37,284 nt of DNA from a virus. The DNA lies in the IMG/VR virus record IMGVR_UViG_3300042868_003806, positions 1 to 37,284 of that record, one strand, 5' to 3'. Below are positions 8,575 through 15,441 of the stretch, in pieces (the stretch's first letter is position 1; the number at the start of each line of letters is the position of its first letter). Made by a program: the position numbers and the translations under genes. The notes below the pieces were generated by a model. It made no database searches, had not been told where the DNA came from, and saw only the letters and a program-made list of their open reading frames with translations.

Positions 8575-8934
8575 TTAGGTGGAGCTTAACCCCGTGTAAG
8601 CTGTTGCGGACAAATCAAAGCTGTTGAAGCCATCGGCGGCTTGTGAGAAAGAAACATCTGTTACAAAGTAAGTCCCGCTAGATACTGCGGTTGTGTTGCC
8701 AGTTAGGGCAAGAGTCCCTCCAATTCCAGAGGATGCAACAGCACCGCTACAATTACCAGAAAGACTAACATTTCTTTTGAAAGCAGAAAAAGCAACGGCA
8801 GAATGCTCTCCGTTGTGCTTGGAAACTTCGGTTGTCTCGGCTGTGCTTGTAAGAGAAAAGCTCTGGATAACAACGCCAGTCTCGGCGGCTAATCCAAAAG
8901 CAACCCCAGTAAGTCCTATACTTGTAGCGGGCAT
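8575..8934 (-). CDS. Tail tube-like protein, first paralogue (119 aa)
   Basis: Beta-rich, Thr/Ser/Ala-rich protein (MPATSIGLTGVAFGLAAETGVVIQ...) paralogous to the downstream 118-residue protein. A clear ribosome site AAAGGAA lies about seven bases before ATG at 8934, stronger than for its paralogue, which hints at higher expression. A tail-tube role is inferred from size, fold character and position. An alternative is a decoration or tail-completion protein. Confidence 0.65.
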   Translation of the reverse strand: MPATSIGLTGVAFGLAAETGVVIQSFSLTSTAETTEVSKHNGEHSAVAFSAFKRNVSLSGNCSGAVASSGIGGTLALTGNTTAVSSGTYFVTDVSFSQAADGFNSFDLSATAYTGLSST

Positions 8935-8955
8935 TTGCTATTCCTTTATGTCAAA

Positions 8956-9210
8956 TTATCGTGGGAACACTCGTACCTTTATCAGTTCCCAGATGGTTGA
9001 AAAGACCGCCCCCGACACTAGGGCAACCAACCATAGTTTGGTTTTAATGGTATGCGACTCCCTCTCTAGGGTATCTACCTTGCTGTTAATCTTGGCTGTC
9101 CATTGAGCCAACTCGCTAGTGTGCCTTTCTAAAATCTGAATTATACTTGTCTGCCTTTCTTCAATCCGGGCGAGCCTCTCCCTCAAATCCGCTACTTGGT
9201 CTGCGCTCAT
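8956..9210 (-). CDS. XhlA-like coiled-coil membrane protein (84 aa), holin-associated candidate
   Basis: The N-terminal ~58 residues form an amphipathic coiled coil (ADLRERLARIEERQTSIIQILERH...). One hydrophobic segment follows at about residues 60-76 (LWLVALVSGAVFSTIWEL), and the protein ends in a short basic tail (KVRVFPR). This is the layout of XhlA/haemolysin-type phage proteins that associate with the membrane during lysis. The start ATG overlaps the upstream 46-residue gene (ATGA). It sits inside the tail region, well apart from the main lysis cassette at 35561-36610, so a tail or superinfection role cannot be excluded. Confidence 0.65.
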   Translation of the reverse strand: MSADQVADLRERLARIEERQTSIIQILERHTSELAQWTAKINSKVDTLERESHTIKTKLWLVALVSGAVFSTIWELIKVRVFPR

Positions 9211-9347
9211 ACTTCACAATCCTCTGCCCCCTCGCACACACGAACGCATAGATCGCCGTTGTTATCGTAGAACTTCTCTATGTAGCCCTCGGCCTCAAGC
9301 CATTTGAGCGAGGACATAAAATCCTCATAAGTATATTGGTGCATCAT
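9207..9347 (-). CDS. Small acidic protein (46 aa), unknown function
   Basis: The frame runs from ATG ATG at 9347 to TGA overlapping the next start (ATGA). The product is MMHQYTYEDFMSSLKWLEAE... and ends with a cysteine-containing acidic stretch (LCVRVCEGAEDCEV). The composition and the four-base overlap support a real gene. No family recognised; the first ~25 residues look like a small helical or winged-helix-like unit (FMSSLKWLEAEGYIEKF). Confidence 0.6.
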   Translation of the reverse strand: MMHQYTYEDFMSSLKWLEAEGYIEKFYDNNGDLCVRVCEGAEDCEV

Positions 9348-9354
9348 ACCGGCT

Positions 9355-9480
9355 CTACTTGCTTGGCGTTTGCCCTGCTTCAGAGGCCGCTGACATATCA
9401 GAATATCGCGGCAGTCCTGTGTTATCTGTCTGCTTGGGCGAGCAGGAGCAGAACAAGAGGGTGAGGAGGAGGAGGGGCAT
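9355..9480 (-). CDS. Small lipoprotein (41 aa)
   Basis: The start ATG at 9480 shares its A with the stop of the lectin-like gene (TAATG). The product begins MPLLLLTLLFCSCSPKQTDN, a short lipoprotein signal with a Cys at about residues 11-13, followed by a 28-residue polar tail. Tiny lipoproteins of this kind occur in phages as Rz1-type outer-membrane spanins or as superinfection-exclusion factors. It neighbours an XhlA-like membrane protein, which fits an envelope-directed role. The exact lipidated cysteine (FCS-C or LLF-C) is uncertain. Confidence 0.6.
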   Translation of the reverse strand: MPLLLLTLLFCSCSPKQTDNTGLPRYSDMSAASEAGQTPSK

Positions 9481-10172
9481 TAGTTCGCCTGTAAATAGAT
9501 GTAGCTAACGTCTAGGTAAGCATTGGTTAGTCCAACTCCTCCACTAGCCCCGCTTAATAAAATAGTGCCTTCTGTATTTGATGTTATGCCAGTTGGGCCA
9601 GAAGTTGTGCTGGCAAATTGAACTCCGTTTGCGTACCAAATTACTGTTCCATTTCCAAGGTTATGTATATGAATGGTCGTGTTTGTAATTGTGGTAGAGT
9701 TTACCAAATTAGCAGATGTGCTAGCGGGTTCTGAATAGGTTGTGCCATCGTGAAATGCCGCATAAATTGTTTCATCTAAAACCCTGAACCCGATACATTT
9801 TTTTGTATTATCTCCGACTGTGTAGGAGGTTGTTCCTCCTAAATAAAATCGACTAGGGCCATTCCTAATAGTGTTTATCGATGAAAATTGAATTGCTATC
9901 GTGAAATTGTAGCCAAAGTTTACGGCCGTAAGGTCATTTCCAGAAGGCATAAAGTTTGTAAATAAATCCCTCATTCTTAATCCAGCATGGCCTGCCGCAT
10001 CTGTACCAGAGTTTGTCCTTGTTCTGAATGGCCCTCTGTTTACTGTAGATCCAGCCCCAGATGTATATGTTGTAACGTTATCTCCAGAAAGATTGGTTAG
10101 AAGCAGTCTTTTACAACTAGATGACTCGCCGAAAACAGGCACTAGCGATTTGTCTGCTGTGAAAAGAGGCAT
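9480..10172 (-). CDS. Lectin-like (concanavalin/LamG-type) tail or fibre protein (230 aa)
   Basis: A beta-rich protein with the feel of a jelly-roll lectin: alternating hydrophobic strands, FTIAIQFSS, FYLGGTTSYT, the pattern TTIHIHNLGNGTVIWYANGVQFAS, and an ending with LDVSYIYLQAN. The W-Y-x-N-G-x-x segment is characteristic of LamG/concanavalin-like folds, where it links two strands. It follows the 578-residue repeat fibre and likely acts with it in binding surface sugars. Start ATG at 10172. The family is inferred by pattern, not searched. Confidence 0.6.
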   Translation of the reverse strand: MPLFTADKSLVPVFGESSSCKRLLLTNLSGDNVTTYTSGAGSTVNRGPFRTRTNSGTDAAGHAGLRMRDLFTNFMPSGNDLTAVNFGYNFTIAIQFSSINTIRNGPSRFYLGGTTSYTVGDNTKKCIGFRVLDETIYAAFHDGTTYSEPASTSANLVNSTTITNTTIHIHNLGNGTVIWYANGVQFASTTSGPTGITSNTEGTILLSGASGGVGLTNAYLDVSYIYLQAN

Positions 10173-10181
10173 CGCCTACTC

Positions 10182-11918
10182 CTAGCTGACTTCTGTCACT
10201 CTAGCCGTGCCCGCCGTGGCAAATACTGCCGAGTGGGTGATCGTCGTTTGGTGGTTTGGAACCTCGTAGTAGTCCCCCGCCGATAGGCGAACTTGATAGG
10301 CAATCGTCGTGCAAGTTGCCCCTGCACAGATATGTAAATTACCCGCCCCCTCGTTAAAAATTGTCAGCACTTCCCTTGTCGCGTTGAAAGAGGCAAGCAC
10401 GGTAGATGCGGTGGTGCTGGTGAAGTTAGATGTGGTGACTGCCGTGCCTTGCAGGGCAAAGGTGTTGGCGGTGACCGTCCCACTAATCGAAGGGAGCGAG
10501 CCGATGGTCACCGAATTGCCAACCGTGACTGTCCCTCGAATCACCCCGAAAGTGACAGTTGAATCACTCGCATCTACCTTCATTGCACCGCCAGCCGAGA
10601 CATGGACGATATGTTCTACTGAGTTTGCGCCATCTTGGTGGCCTCCAATCTTAATAAAATTTGTTGTGGCTGGCGTGCCTCCGTCTGTGCCAACTGAATT
10701 ATTTAGGCCAGTTATATTTGAAGCAGAGACAATCGCTTGGCCAAAGGTAACCGCTTGCGAGGCGGGGAAGTTTCCAATAGTGACGCTATTTCCTACTGTA
10801 ACAGAGGAGATCGAGACTGGAACCGTGCCGGAGATAGATGCGGTGACGCTCCCGATCTGCGCCGTCCCTGCTCCGATTGTGACTGTCCCTGCTCCAATCG
10901 TTACCACGCCGATGCGGTTTGTGCCAGCGGGGAGGGCAGAGCCGATGGTGACTGTACCGCTAATTGCGGGAATGGAGCCTACTGTGACAACAGATTGCGG
11001 CGATTGGGCGACTCTAATAAAAGCATTTCCATCATAGCCAACAACACTACCGCCACCAGAATCAGCCGAAGCATCTATTAGCAACTTGCCAGTTGAAGAT
11101 ATCGAAAGAGGTCTTACCACATAAGATGAAGCAACATCTGTTGGGTTATATGCCCCAGCAATCGTAGTGAATTTTACATCAGCCTTGGTAACGGTACTGC
11201 TATTTACAATGGTAAGTGCGCCAGAATCATTCGCCGTCACCGTGCCAGAGATGGCGGGGAGGGAGCCAATGGTCACCGAATTACCAATCGTGATAGTTCC
11301 AGAAACAGGGAGAGTCCCCCCAAAGCGCAGAGAATTTCCACCAACAGATTCTAGCCCAACATGAACATAGCTATTAACACCATTATATCCCTGCAGTGTT
11401 CCGCCATACACGCCGTTGGTTTGAATAACAACTGGTATTCCAGTAACCGATGAACTGCCATACGAGACCGCCGTTGCGCTATAATTACCCACATTCGCCG
11501 TAACCGTGCCAGCAATCGTCTGTGTCCCAGTTGGGTTAGCTGTGACTGTTCCAGCGATTGTAACTGTGTTGCCGATTGTAACTGACGCAATAGATACTGG
11601 TTGTGTATAAACAGAACCATCGACACGCAACGCCCCAACAGAAGAAACATGAACTATATTTCCAGTTGTCGATGTCCCAGTATGCCCACCAATTTTAATA
11701 AAACTACCAGATGCAGAAATCCCCTCTGTTGCAACAGTAGATTGCAAGAGGCCAAGATTGCCAACACAGACCGTGCTACCACTTATTGCACTACTAATGT
11801 TTGTAATCGCTTGAGTTCCAAGGCTTACAACGCTATGGGCTACAATATGCTCTCCCCCAGTTACTACTGAAGAAAGGGTGGTTGCCGATTGATTGCCGTC
11901 TAAAATTGGAAGTGCCAT
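10182..11918 (-). CDS. Repeat fibre protein (578 aa)
   Basis: A low-complexity beta protein dominated by Val/Thr/Ile/Gly/Ser hexad-like repeats such as TVTIGNSVTIGSLPAISG and GTVTAN, occurring about ten times between residues ~110 and ~490. This is consistent with a fibrous beta-helix or triple-stranded stalk. Segments resembling IKIGGH and EHIVHVS appear twice, flanking the stalk. The C-terminal ~90 residues are less repetitive (STVLASFNATREVLTIFNEGAGNLHICAGATCTT...) and may be a head domain. An AAGGAGA ribosome site precedes ATG at 11918. Position between head-tail connectors and tail tube suggests a tail or head fibre. Confidence 0.7.
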   Translation of the reverse strand: MALPILDGNQSATTLSSVVTGGEHIVAHSVVSLGTQAITNISSAISGSTVCVGNLGLLQSTVATEGISASGSFIKIGGHTGTSTTGNIVHVSSVGALRVDGSVYTQPVSIASVTIGNTVTIAGTVTANPTGTQTIAGTVTANVGNYSATAVSYGSSSVTGIPVVIQTNGVYGGTLQGYNGVNSYVHVGLESVGGNSLRFGGTLPVSGTITIGNSVTIGSLPAISGTVTANDSGALTIVNSSTVTKADVKFTTIAGAYNPTDVASSYVVRPLSISSTGKLLIDASADSGGGSVVGYDGNAFIRVAQSPQSVVTVGSIPAISGTVTIGSALPAGTNRIGVVTIGAGTVTIGAGTAQIGSVTASISGTVPVSISSVTVGNSVTIGNFPASQAVTFGQAIVSASNITGLNNSVGTDGGTPATTNFIKIGGHQDGANSVEHIVHVSAGGAMKVDASDSTVTFGVIRGTVTVGNSVTIGSLPSISGTVTANTFALQGTAVTTSNFTSTTASTVLASFNATREVLTIFNEGAGNLHICAGATCTTIAYQVRLSAGDYYEVPNHQTTITHSAVFATAGTARVTEVS

Positions 11919-11933
11919 ATCTCAATCTCCTTG

Positions 11934-12422
11934 TTAAATCGTGCCGAGATAGAAGCTGTTGAAAGCGTCCGAGAAATCGTATTCTCTCAAACCACCGGCG
12001 TTTTCATCTGGGGTAACGATAAACGACAATGTTAAGCCCCTTTGCCAAGCCCTCTTGTCGGCTCGAATTGTAGGGCTTTGGCTTGTGATTCTGCCCATAA
12101 ATATCTTCAAATCAGTCACCTTGTCTTGAACCTTGTTGACTAGGGTGTTGTTGTCTGGGTAGAGCCTTTGAAAGATGTTGAAATAGGTTGCGTCAAAGTT
12201 GGCTTGGCTGGTTAGGGTTGCGGAATCCGAGTAGGCAATATCTACGCTTACCTCAAATACGCCTGAATATGGGATAATCTGTTGCGCCCCAAGCGATGCT
12301 TGGATGGTGACATAAGGGAACAATCTTGCGCCCCTCCTATTTGAAGTGAACACATTAAGCCCTGAAATTGGAGTCAGGATGGCCGCTAGAGCGTCCTCAA
12401 TCTTAAACTGGGGGGATATCAT
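11934..12422 (-). CDS. Head-tail connector or tail-terminator-like protein, paralogue 2 (162 aa)
   Basis: Start chosen at ATG 12422 (MISPQFKIEDALAAIL) because it overlaps the upstream stop as ATGA; a longer frame begins at 12464. It is clearly homologous to the upstream 136-residue protein: both contain SG-x-N-x-F-x-S, GARL-x-P, I-PYSGVF, I-x-YS, A-x-x-D, LK-x-F, TS-x-SP-x-I and R-x-W-x-x-x-L-x-L in the same order. It extends about 26 residues further (GGLREYDFSDAFNSFYLGTI). Its place after the 106-residue protein fits a neck or tail-completion role. Confidence 0.7.
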   Translation of the reverse strand: MISPQFKIEDALAAILTPISGLNVFTSNRRGARLFPYVTIQASLGAQQIIPYSGVFEVSVDIAYSDSATLTSQANFDATYFNIFQRLYPDNNTLVNKVQDKVTDLKIFMGRITSQSPTIRADKRAWQRGLTLSFIVTPDENAGGLREYDFSDAFNSFYLGTI

Positions 12423-12829
12423 ATACTGGTGCAACTGATGTCTAGGGAGAGGCTTTTCGACCAAGTCCTGTTTTCTGACTTAATCTCTGGGCTTTCCGAG
12501 GTTACATTGGCAAGAAAGACCTTGAGGGTGGCGGTGGTTAAAACGCTTGCTAGGTTCGGGCTTTGATACATTACTTGTAGAATCTCGTGAAACTTTGAGT
12601 CTAGTTCTGCCCTCGTAGTTGTGTCTGCCCTTGTGCTGTAAGTGATGGTTGCTGGGCAACGAAACACGCCAGAATAAGGTATGATCTCCTCTGAACCGAT
12701 TGAGACTTGGATGACAAGGCTGGGCAGTAATCTTGCCCCCTCGGTGTCGCTCTTAAATATATTAACTCCGCTAACCCCCGCCAAGGCAGTCGCTAGGCTT
12801 TCTTCTAACTGCCTCTCAATCGAGGTCAT
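12419..12829 (-). CDS. Head-tail connector or tail-terminator-like protein, paralogue 1 (136 aa)
   Basis: Tandem paralogue of the next gene (11934-12422), sharing the ordered motifs SGVNIFKS, GARLLPS, EEIIPYSGVF, ITYS, LKVFLANVTSESPEI and R-x-W-x-x-SLSLDI. The start shares a base with the upstream stop (TAATG at 12829). Small alpha/beta proteins at this point of a siphophage late operon usually form the neck or tail terminator. The duplication could give two rings of different diameter or represent redundancy. Confidence 0.7.
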   Translation of the reverse strand: MTSIERQLEESLATALAGVSGVNIFKSDTEGARLLPSLVIQVSIGSEEIIPYSGVFRCPATITYSTRADTTTRAELDSKFHEILQVMYQSPNLASVLTTATLKVFLANVTSESPEIKSENRTWSKSLSLDISCTSI

Positions 12830-13149
12830 TAGGTTGTCGGGTCAGCCACTTCAATAGTAAAGCTAACGCCGTCCACGCTCTGTTGAAATCCAGCAATCAT
12901 TCTCTGTGCTGTCCCCACGGTAATCAACGCCCCAATCGTGACTGGGGAGGAGATGGCCGAGGCGGGAACAGTTAGGCTTTGCGTAACCTTAATTACCTCT
13001 CCCCCAATATCTAGCTCTGAAGCAACGGTTAAATCTGTTACTGATGCCGAGACGGCTGATGAGCCTAGTCCGGTGACAACCGTGAACATATCCCCAATCA
13101 TAAAGTTGAGGTCATTCGCAAAGAAAGTGGTGTCGATAGTCCCCGCCAT
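12829..13149 (-). CDS. Small head-tail joining candidate (106 aa)
   Basis: A beta-rich protein (MAGTIDTTFFANDLNFMIGDMFTVVTG...) without membrane segments, ending DGVSFTIEVADPTT. A good ribosome site (AAGGGG) lies ahead of ATG at 13149. As the first structural gene after the sugar-transfer cassette and immediately before the paired connector paralogues, it is a candidate for a head-tail joining protein of the gpFII type. That is inferred from position and size only. Confidence 0.55.
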   Translation of the reverse strand: MAGTIDTTFFANDLNFMIGDMFTVVTGLGSSAVSASVTDLTVASELDIGGEVIKVTQSLTVPASAISSPVTIGALITVGTAQRMIAGFQQSVDGVSFTIEVADPTT

Positions 13150-13165
13150 AAACCCACCCCTTATG

Positions 13166-13837
13166 TCAATTTAACTCTACGCTGTCCCAGATGAAGATAT
13201 TGTCCTTGTCGAATGGCTCGTTTGTTTGTGGGAAATATACAACCCTACTTTCTTTTCTAACGCCAGCGGCGATTGCCATTTGCCCGCTATCTATTGACCA
13301 AAACTCGCTAGCCCCTCGTATTGCCTTCGCCATCTCTGGTATGCTGGGGGCTGTGTAGGTCGGCAATCCTTTGATCTCCATACCCGGAGGGCAAAGCACA
13401 AAGAAGTTTTTTTCACCACACTTCTTTCTTGCCTCAACGATGATTTGCAAGGGGTCACGCTTATGCCCTTGGCTTATCCCGAAGGGGGCAACCATATTGT
13501 ATTCTGCGGGTAATCCCTTGGCGGGTTTATCGTCTAGCTTATCAAAAAGGATGCTGGTCGGGTCAGCCTTGTTAATGGCTGGGTGTGCATAGATGAACTC
13601 TGTCCAAGTCTTGTTTGAGAATCTGTATTCTTGATATTTATTAGGCCAAATCTCAAGGTCGATCACATCACCTTTATTCCCAACCTTTGCGTAAGAAACC
13701 ATCTCGAAGATGCCGTGGTATTGAGGTAAACAATCCACGAACACCTCATGGCCTTGGTCGGCTAGATATTTGCAGGCAGGGAGGCAACGGATGATGTCTC
13801 CTAGCCTCTGGGAGTATTTGATTGTTTTAGCAGTCAT
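13166..13837 (-). CDS. GT9-like (heptosyltransferase-type) glycosyltransferase (223 aa)
   Basis: The N-terminus (TIKYSQRLGDIIRCLPACKYLADQGHEVFV) matches the first Rossmann unit of GT-B enzymes of the ADP-heptosyltransferase group. A later segment (ASEFWSIDSGQMAIAAGVRKESRVVYF, about residues 178-205) fits the second domain, where the usual pattern is a Thr/Ser-Asp-(S/T)-G followed by A-x-A-x-G. At 223 residues it is shorter than typical GT9 enzymes (~320-350), with a reduced linker. It overlaps the preceding transferase by eleven bases, so it belongs to the same operon. Confidence 0.6.
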   Translation of the reverse strand: MTAKTIKYSQRLGDIIRCLPACKYLADQGHEVFVDCLPQYHGIFEMVSYAKVGNKGDVIDLEIWPNKYQEYRFSNKTWTEFIYAHPAINKADPTSILFDKLDDKPAKGLPAEYNMVAPFGISQGHKRDPLQIIVEARKKCGEKNFFVLCPPGMEIKGLPTYTAPSIPEMAKAIRGASEFWSIDSGQMAIAAGVRKESRVVYFPQTNEPFDKDNIFIWDSVELN

Positions 13838-14594
13838 CGGCTACGCTCTTGTCGTGTAGGTGCGGGAAGTATTCGCTCAATCGAACTGGGCCGATTGTCT
13901 TTTGCAATTCCTTCCATCCATCCACCAGTCCCTTATATCCATAAAAATCTTCCTTAAACTCAACTTGCTTTTGAATTGCGTAGGCATAGTGATTGAATAC
14001 TAGACCCCAAGTTTCGGTCACTCCCCTTGGAACTAGGCGAGACTGGATATTGAGGCGGGGCGGCTCGTGGCTTGTGAAGCAAACATTCTTTCCCCACTTC
14101 CAAGCCCTCATCCACTCATACCAGTTCGAACCATAGCCCTCCCTAGTAACTACTCGTTTATTTTCTCCAACAAAGAAGTTACAATGGAACTGCATCGTTG
14201 CCCCCTCTTCTGCCCCCTTTAGACATTCGTAAATCCCCTCGATCTGTTCTGCTCTCCACATCTCGTCAGCGTCCACCTCCATCACAACCCCATCATCTAC
14301 ACCAAACAAGGCTTGCTGAATCATCTCTAGCTTTCCGTTAAATGGTTTGCCTTGAGAATGAACAATCACATTACCGCCTTGGATGCTATTGAGATATTCG
14401 TGCGTTCCGTCTATGCTCTTGAAATCTTTGTGCCATTTGTCGGGTACTTGTTTGCACCACCGGGTACATCCAACTGGCTCGCTTACCCCCTCAACAATCC
14501 TCCATCTCCAAGGAATCTTTAGCTTTTGAAACTCTGCTAGATGCCTCTGGATGAAAGGCATCCCATTGAGAACGATGGTAAAGATGGTTAGCAT
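13827..14594 (-). CDS. GT-A fold glycosyltransferase (GT2-like, 255 aa)
   Basis: It opens with a beta-alpha unit (MLTIFTIVLNGMPFIQRHLAEFQ) typical of family-2 enzymes. A metal-binding D-x-D motif sits in VVMEVDADEMW at residues 104-113. Downstream are aromatic and histidine residues (HCNFFVGENKR, TSHEPPRL) that could line the acceptor site. It overlaps the methyltransferase-like gene at its start and the GT9-like gene at its end. A sugar-nucleotide-dependent transferase acting on a virion or host-surface glycan is inferred; donor and acceptor are unknown. Confidence 0.65.
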   Translation of the reverse strand: MLTIFTIVLNGMPFIQRHLAEFQKLKIPWRWRIVEGVSEPVGCTRWCKQVPDKWHKDFKSIDGTHEYLNSIQGGNVIVHSQGKPFNGKLEMIQQALFGVDDGVVMEVDADEMWRAEQIEGIYECLKGAEEGATMQFHCNFFVGENKRVVTREGYGSNWYEWMRAWKWGKNVCFTSHEPPRLNIQSRLVPRGVTETWGLVFNHYAYAIQKQVEFKEDFYGYKGLVDGWKELQKTIGPVRLSEYFPHLHDKSVADDC

Positions 14595-15199
14595 AACTGG
14601 AATATGGCCGCCCCATTACGAACAGACCAATCCTCCCAGAGCAGTTTCCCAAATCCCTTGAGCTTGTTGTAGTTCGCCAAGTTCTTAATGTCGTTCACAT
14701 CGTCCAAGGCTATGATTGCCTTCTCCGCTAGGAATGGCCTTACGCAACGAAGTTCGGCCTCACCAGAAAAGGGCGAGCCATCAATCAGCACAAAGTTAAA
14801 ATCTACATTATGCTCAAAGTGAATATCCTCGATTGCGTTGGTGCTGTATGGTTCGGCAGATTCGACACATTCGTGATACCACCCAAGAACTTGATCTAGT
14901 GGATATTGATTGAGATTTGTTTTATTTGTTCCGTAAAACTCTGCCACATCCAGTTGATTCATCCATAGCTTTGCCAAAGTCGCAGTACCCTTGATAGAAA
15001 CGCCGCCTCTTGCTGATAAGTTCATTGAGTGCCTACCAATGCGGTCTGGGTGGTTCTCAATGCTGAATAGCCTTTTTGTCCTAATACATTGAGTTGAGCC
15101 ATCCCCAGTTCCTCCACCGATCTCTAGGCCAACATCAAGCCCCTCGCTATACTTTGCAAGGGCTTTTCCAAAAGAATCGTGAATGGTTACTTCTTGCAT
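14588..15199 (-). CDS. Rossmann methyltransferase-like protein (203 aa)
   Basis: Residues 25-35 (LEIGGGTGDGS) match SAM-binding motif I, E/D-x-G-x-G-x-G. A later acidic segment (FNFVLIDGSPFSGEAELRC, about 133-151) resembles the motif of O-methyltransferases of the Methyltransf_24 type. It lies between sugar-transfer genes, so methylation of a sugar or sugar-linked residue is the likely task, but a purely sugar-related non-methylating role cannot be excluded. Start ATG at 15199 overlaps the upstream gene by thirteen bases. Confidence 0.6.
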   Translation of the reverse strand: MQEVTIHDSFGKALAKYSEGLDVGLEIGGGTGDGSTQCIRTKRLFSIENHPDRIGRHSMNLSARGGVSIKGTATLAKLWMNQLDVAEFYGTNKTNLNQYPLDQVLGWYHECVESAEPYSTNAIEDIHFEHNVDFNFVLIDGSPFSGEAELRCVRPFLAEKAIIALDDVNDIKNLANYNKLKGFGKLLWEDWSVRNGAAIFQLC

Positions 15200-15441
15200 T
15201 TCACCATTTCCGCTAATGCTTTTTTAATTGCGTACTCAATCACGGCTTCTGGGTCGTGCTTTAATGCCAGCATTCCAGCCTCATACAATTCCTTCCCCGC
15301 CTTCCCATCATAGGTAATATCGACTAGGACATACCTTGTTTTGTCTGTGCGAGATTTCCCAAAAGTAATTATACCAAGCCCCCCAGTATTCTCTCCCTTT
15401 TTAGCTTTTCTACACCCAATTATTTGCTTTGCGTTTTTCAT
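15187..15441 (-). CDS. Small basic protein (84 aa), unknown function, in the sugar cassette
   Basis: This protein is lysine-rich (MKNAKQIIGCRKAKKGENTGG...), with a beta-strand middle (RYVLVDITYDGKAGKEL) and a helical C-terminus (AVIEYAIKKALAEMVKCKK). It overlaps both neighbours, so it is co-translated with the glycosyltransferases. No family recognised. It may be an accessory or target-binding subunit, but nothing in the sequence shows this. Confidence 0.6.
   Translation of the reverse strand: MKNAKQIIGCRKAKKGENTGGLGIITFGKSRTDKTRYVLVDITYDGKAGKELYEAGMLALKHDPEAVIEYAIKKALAEMVKCKK

Noticed and set aside
10309-11037. 242-residue open frame on the plus strand
   Set aside because: It lies opposite the repeat fibre gene. 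Its composition is the mirror image of the Val/Thr repeats and it has no ribosome site or neighbours on that strand.
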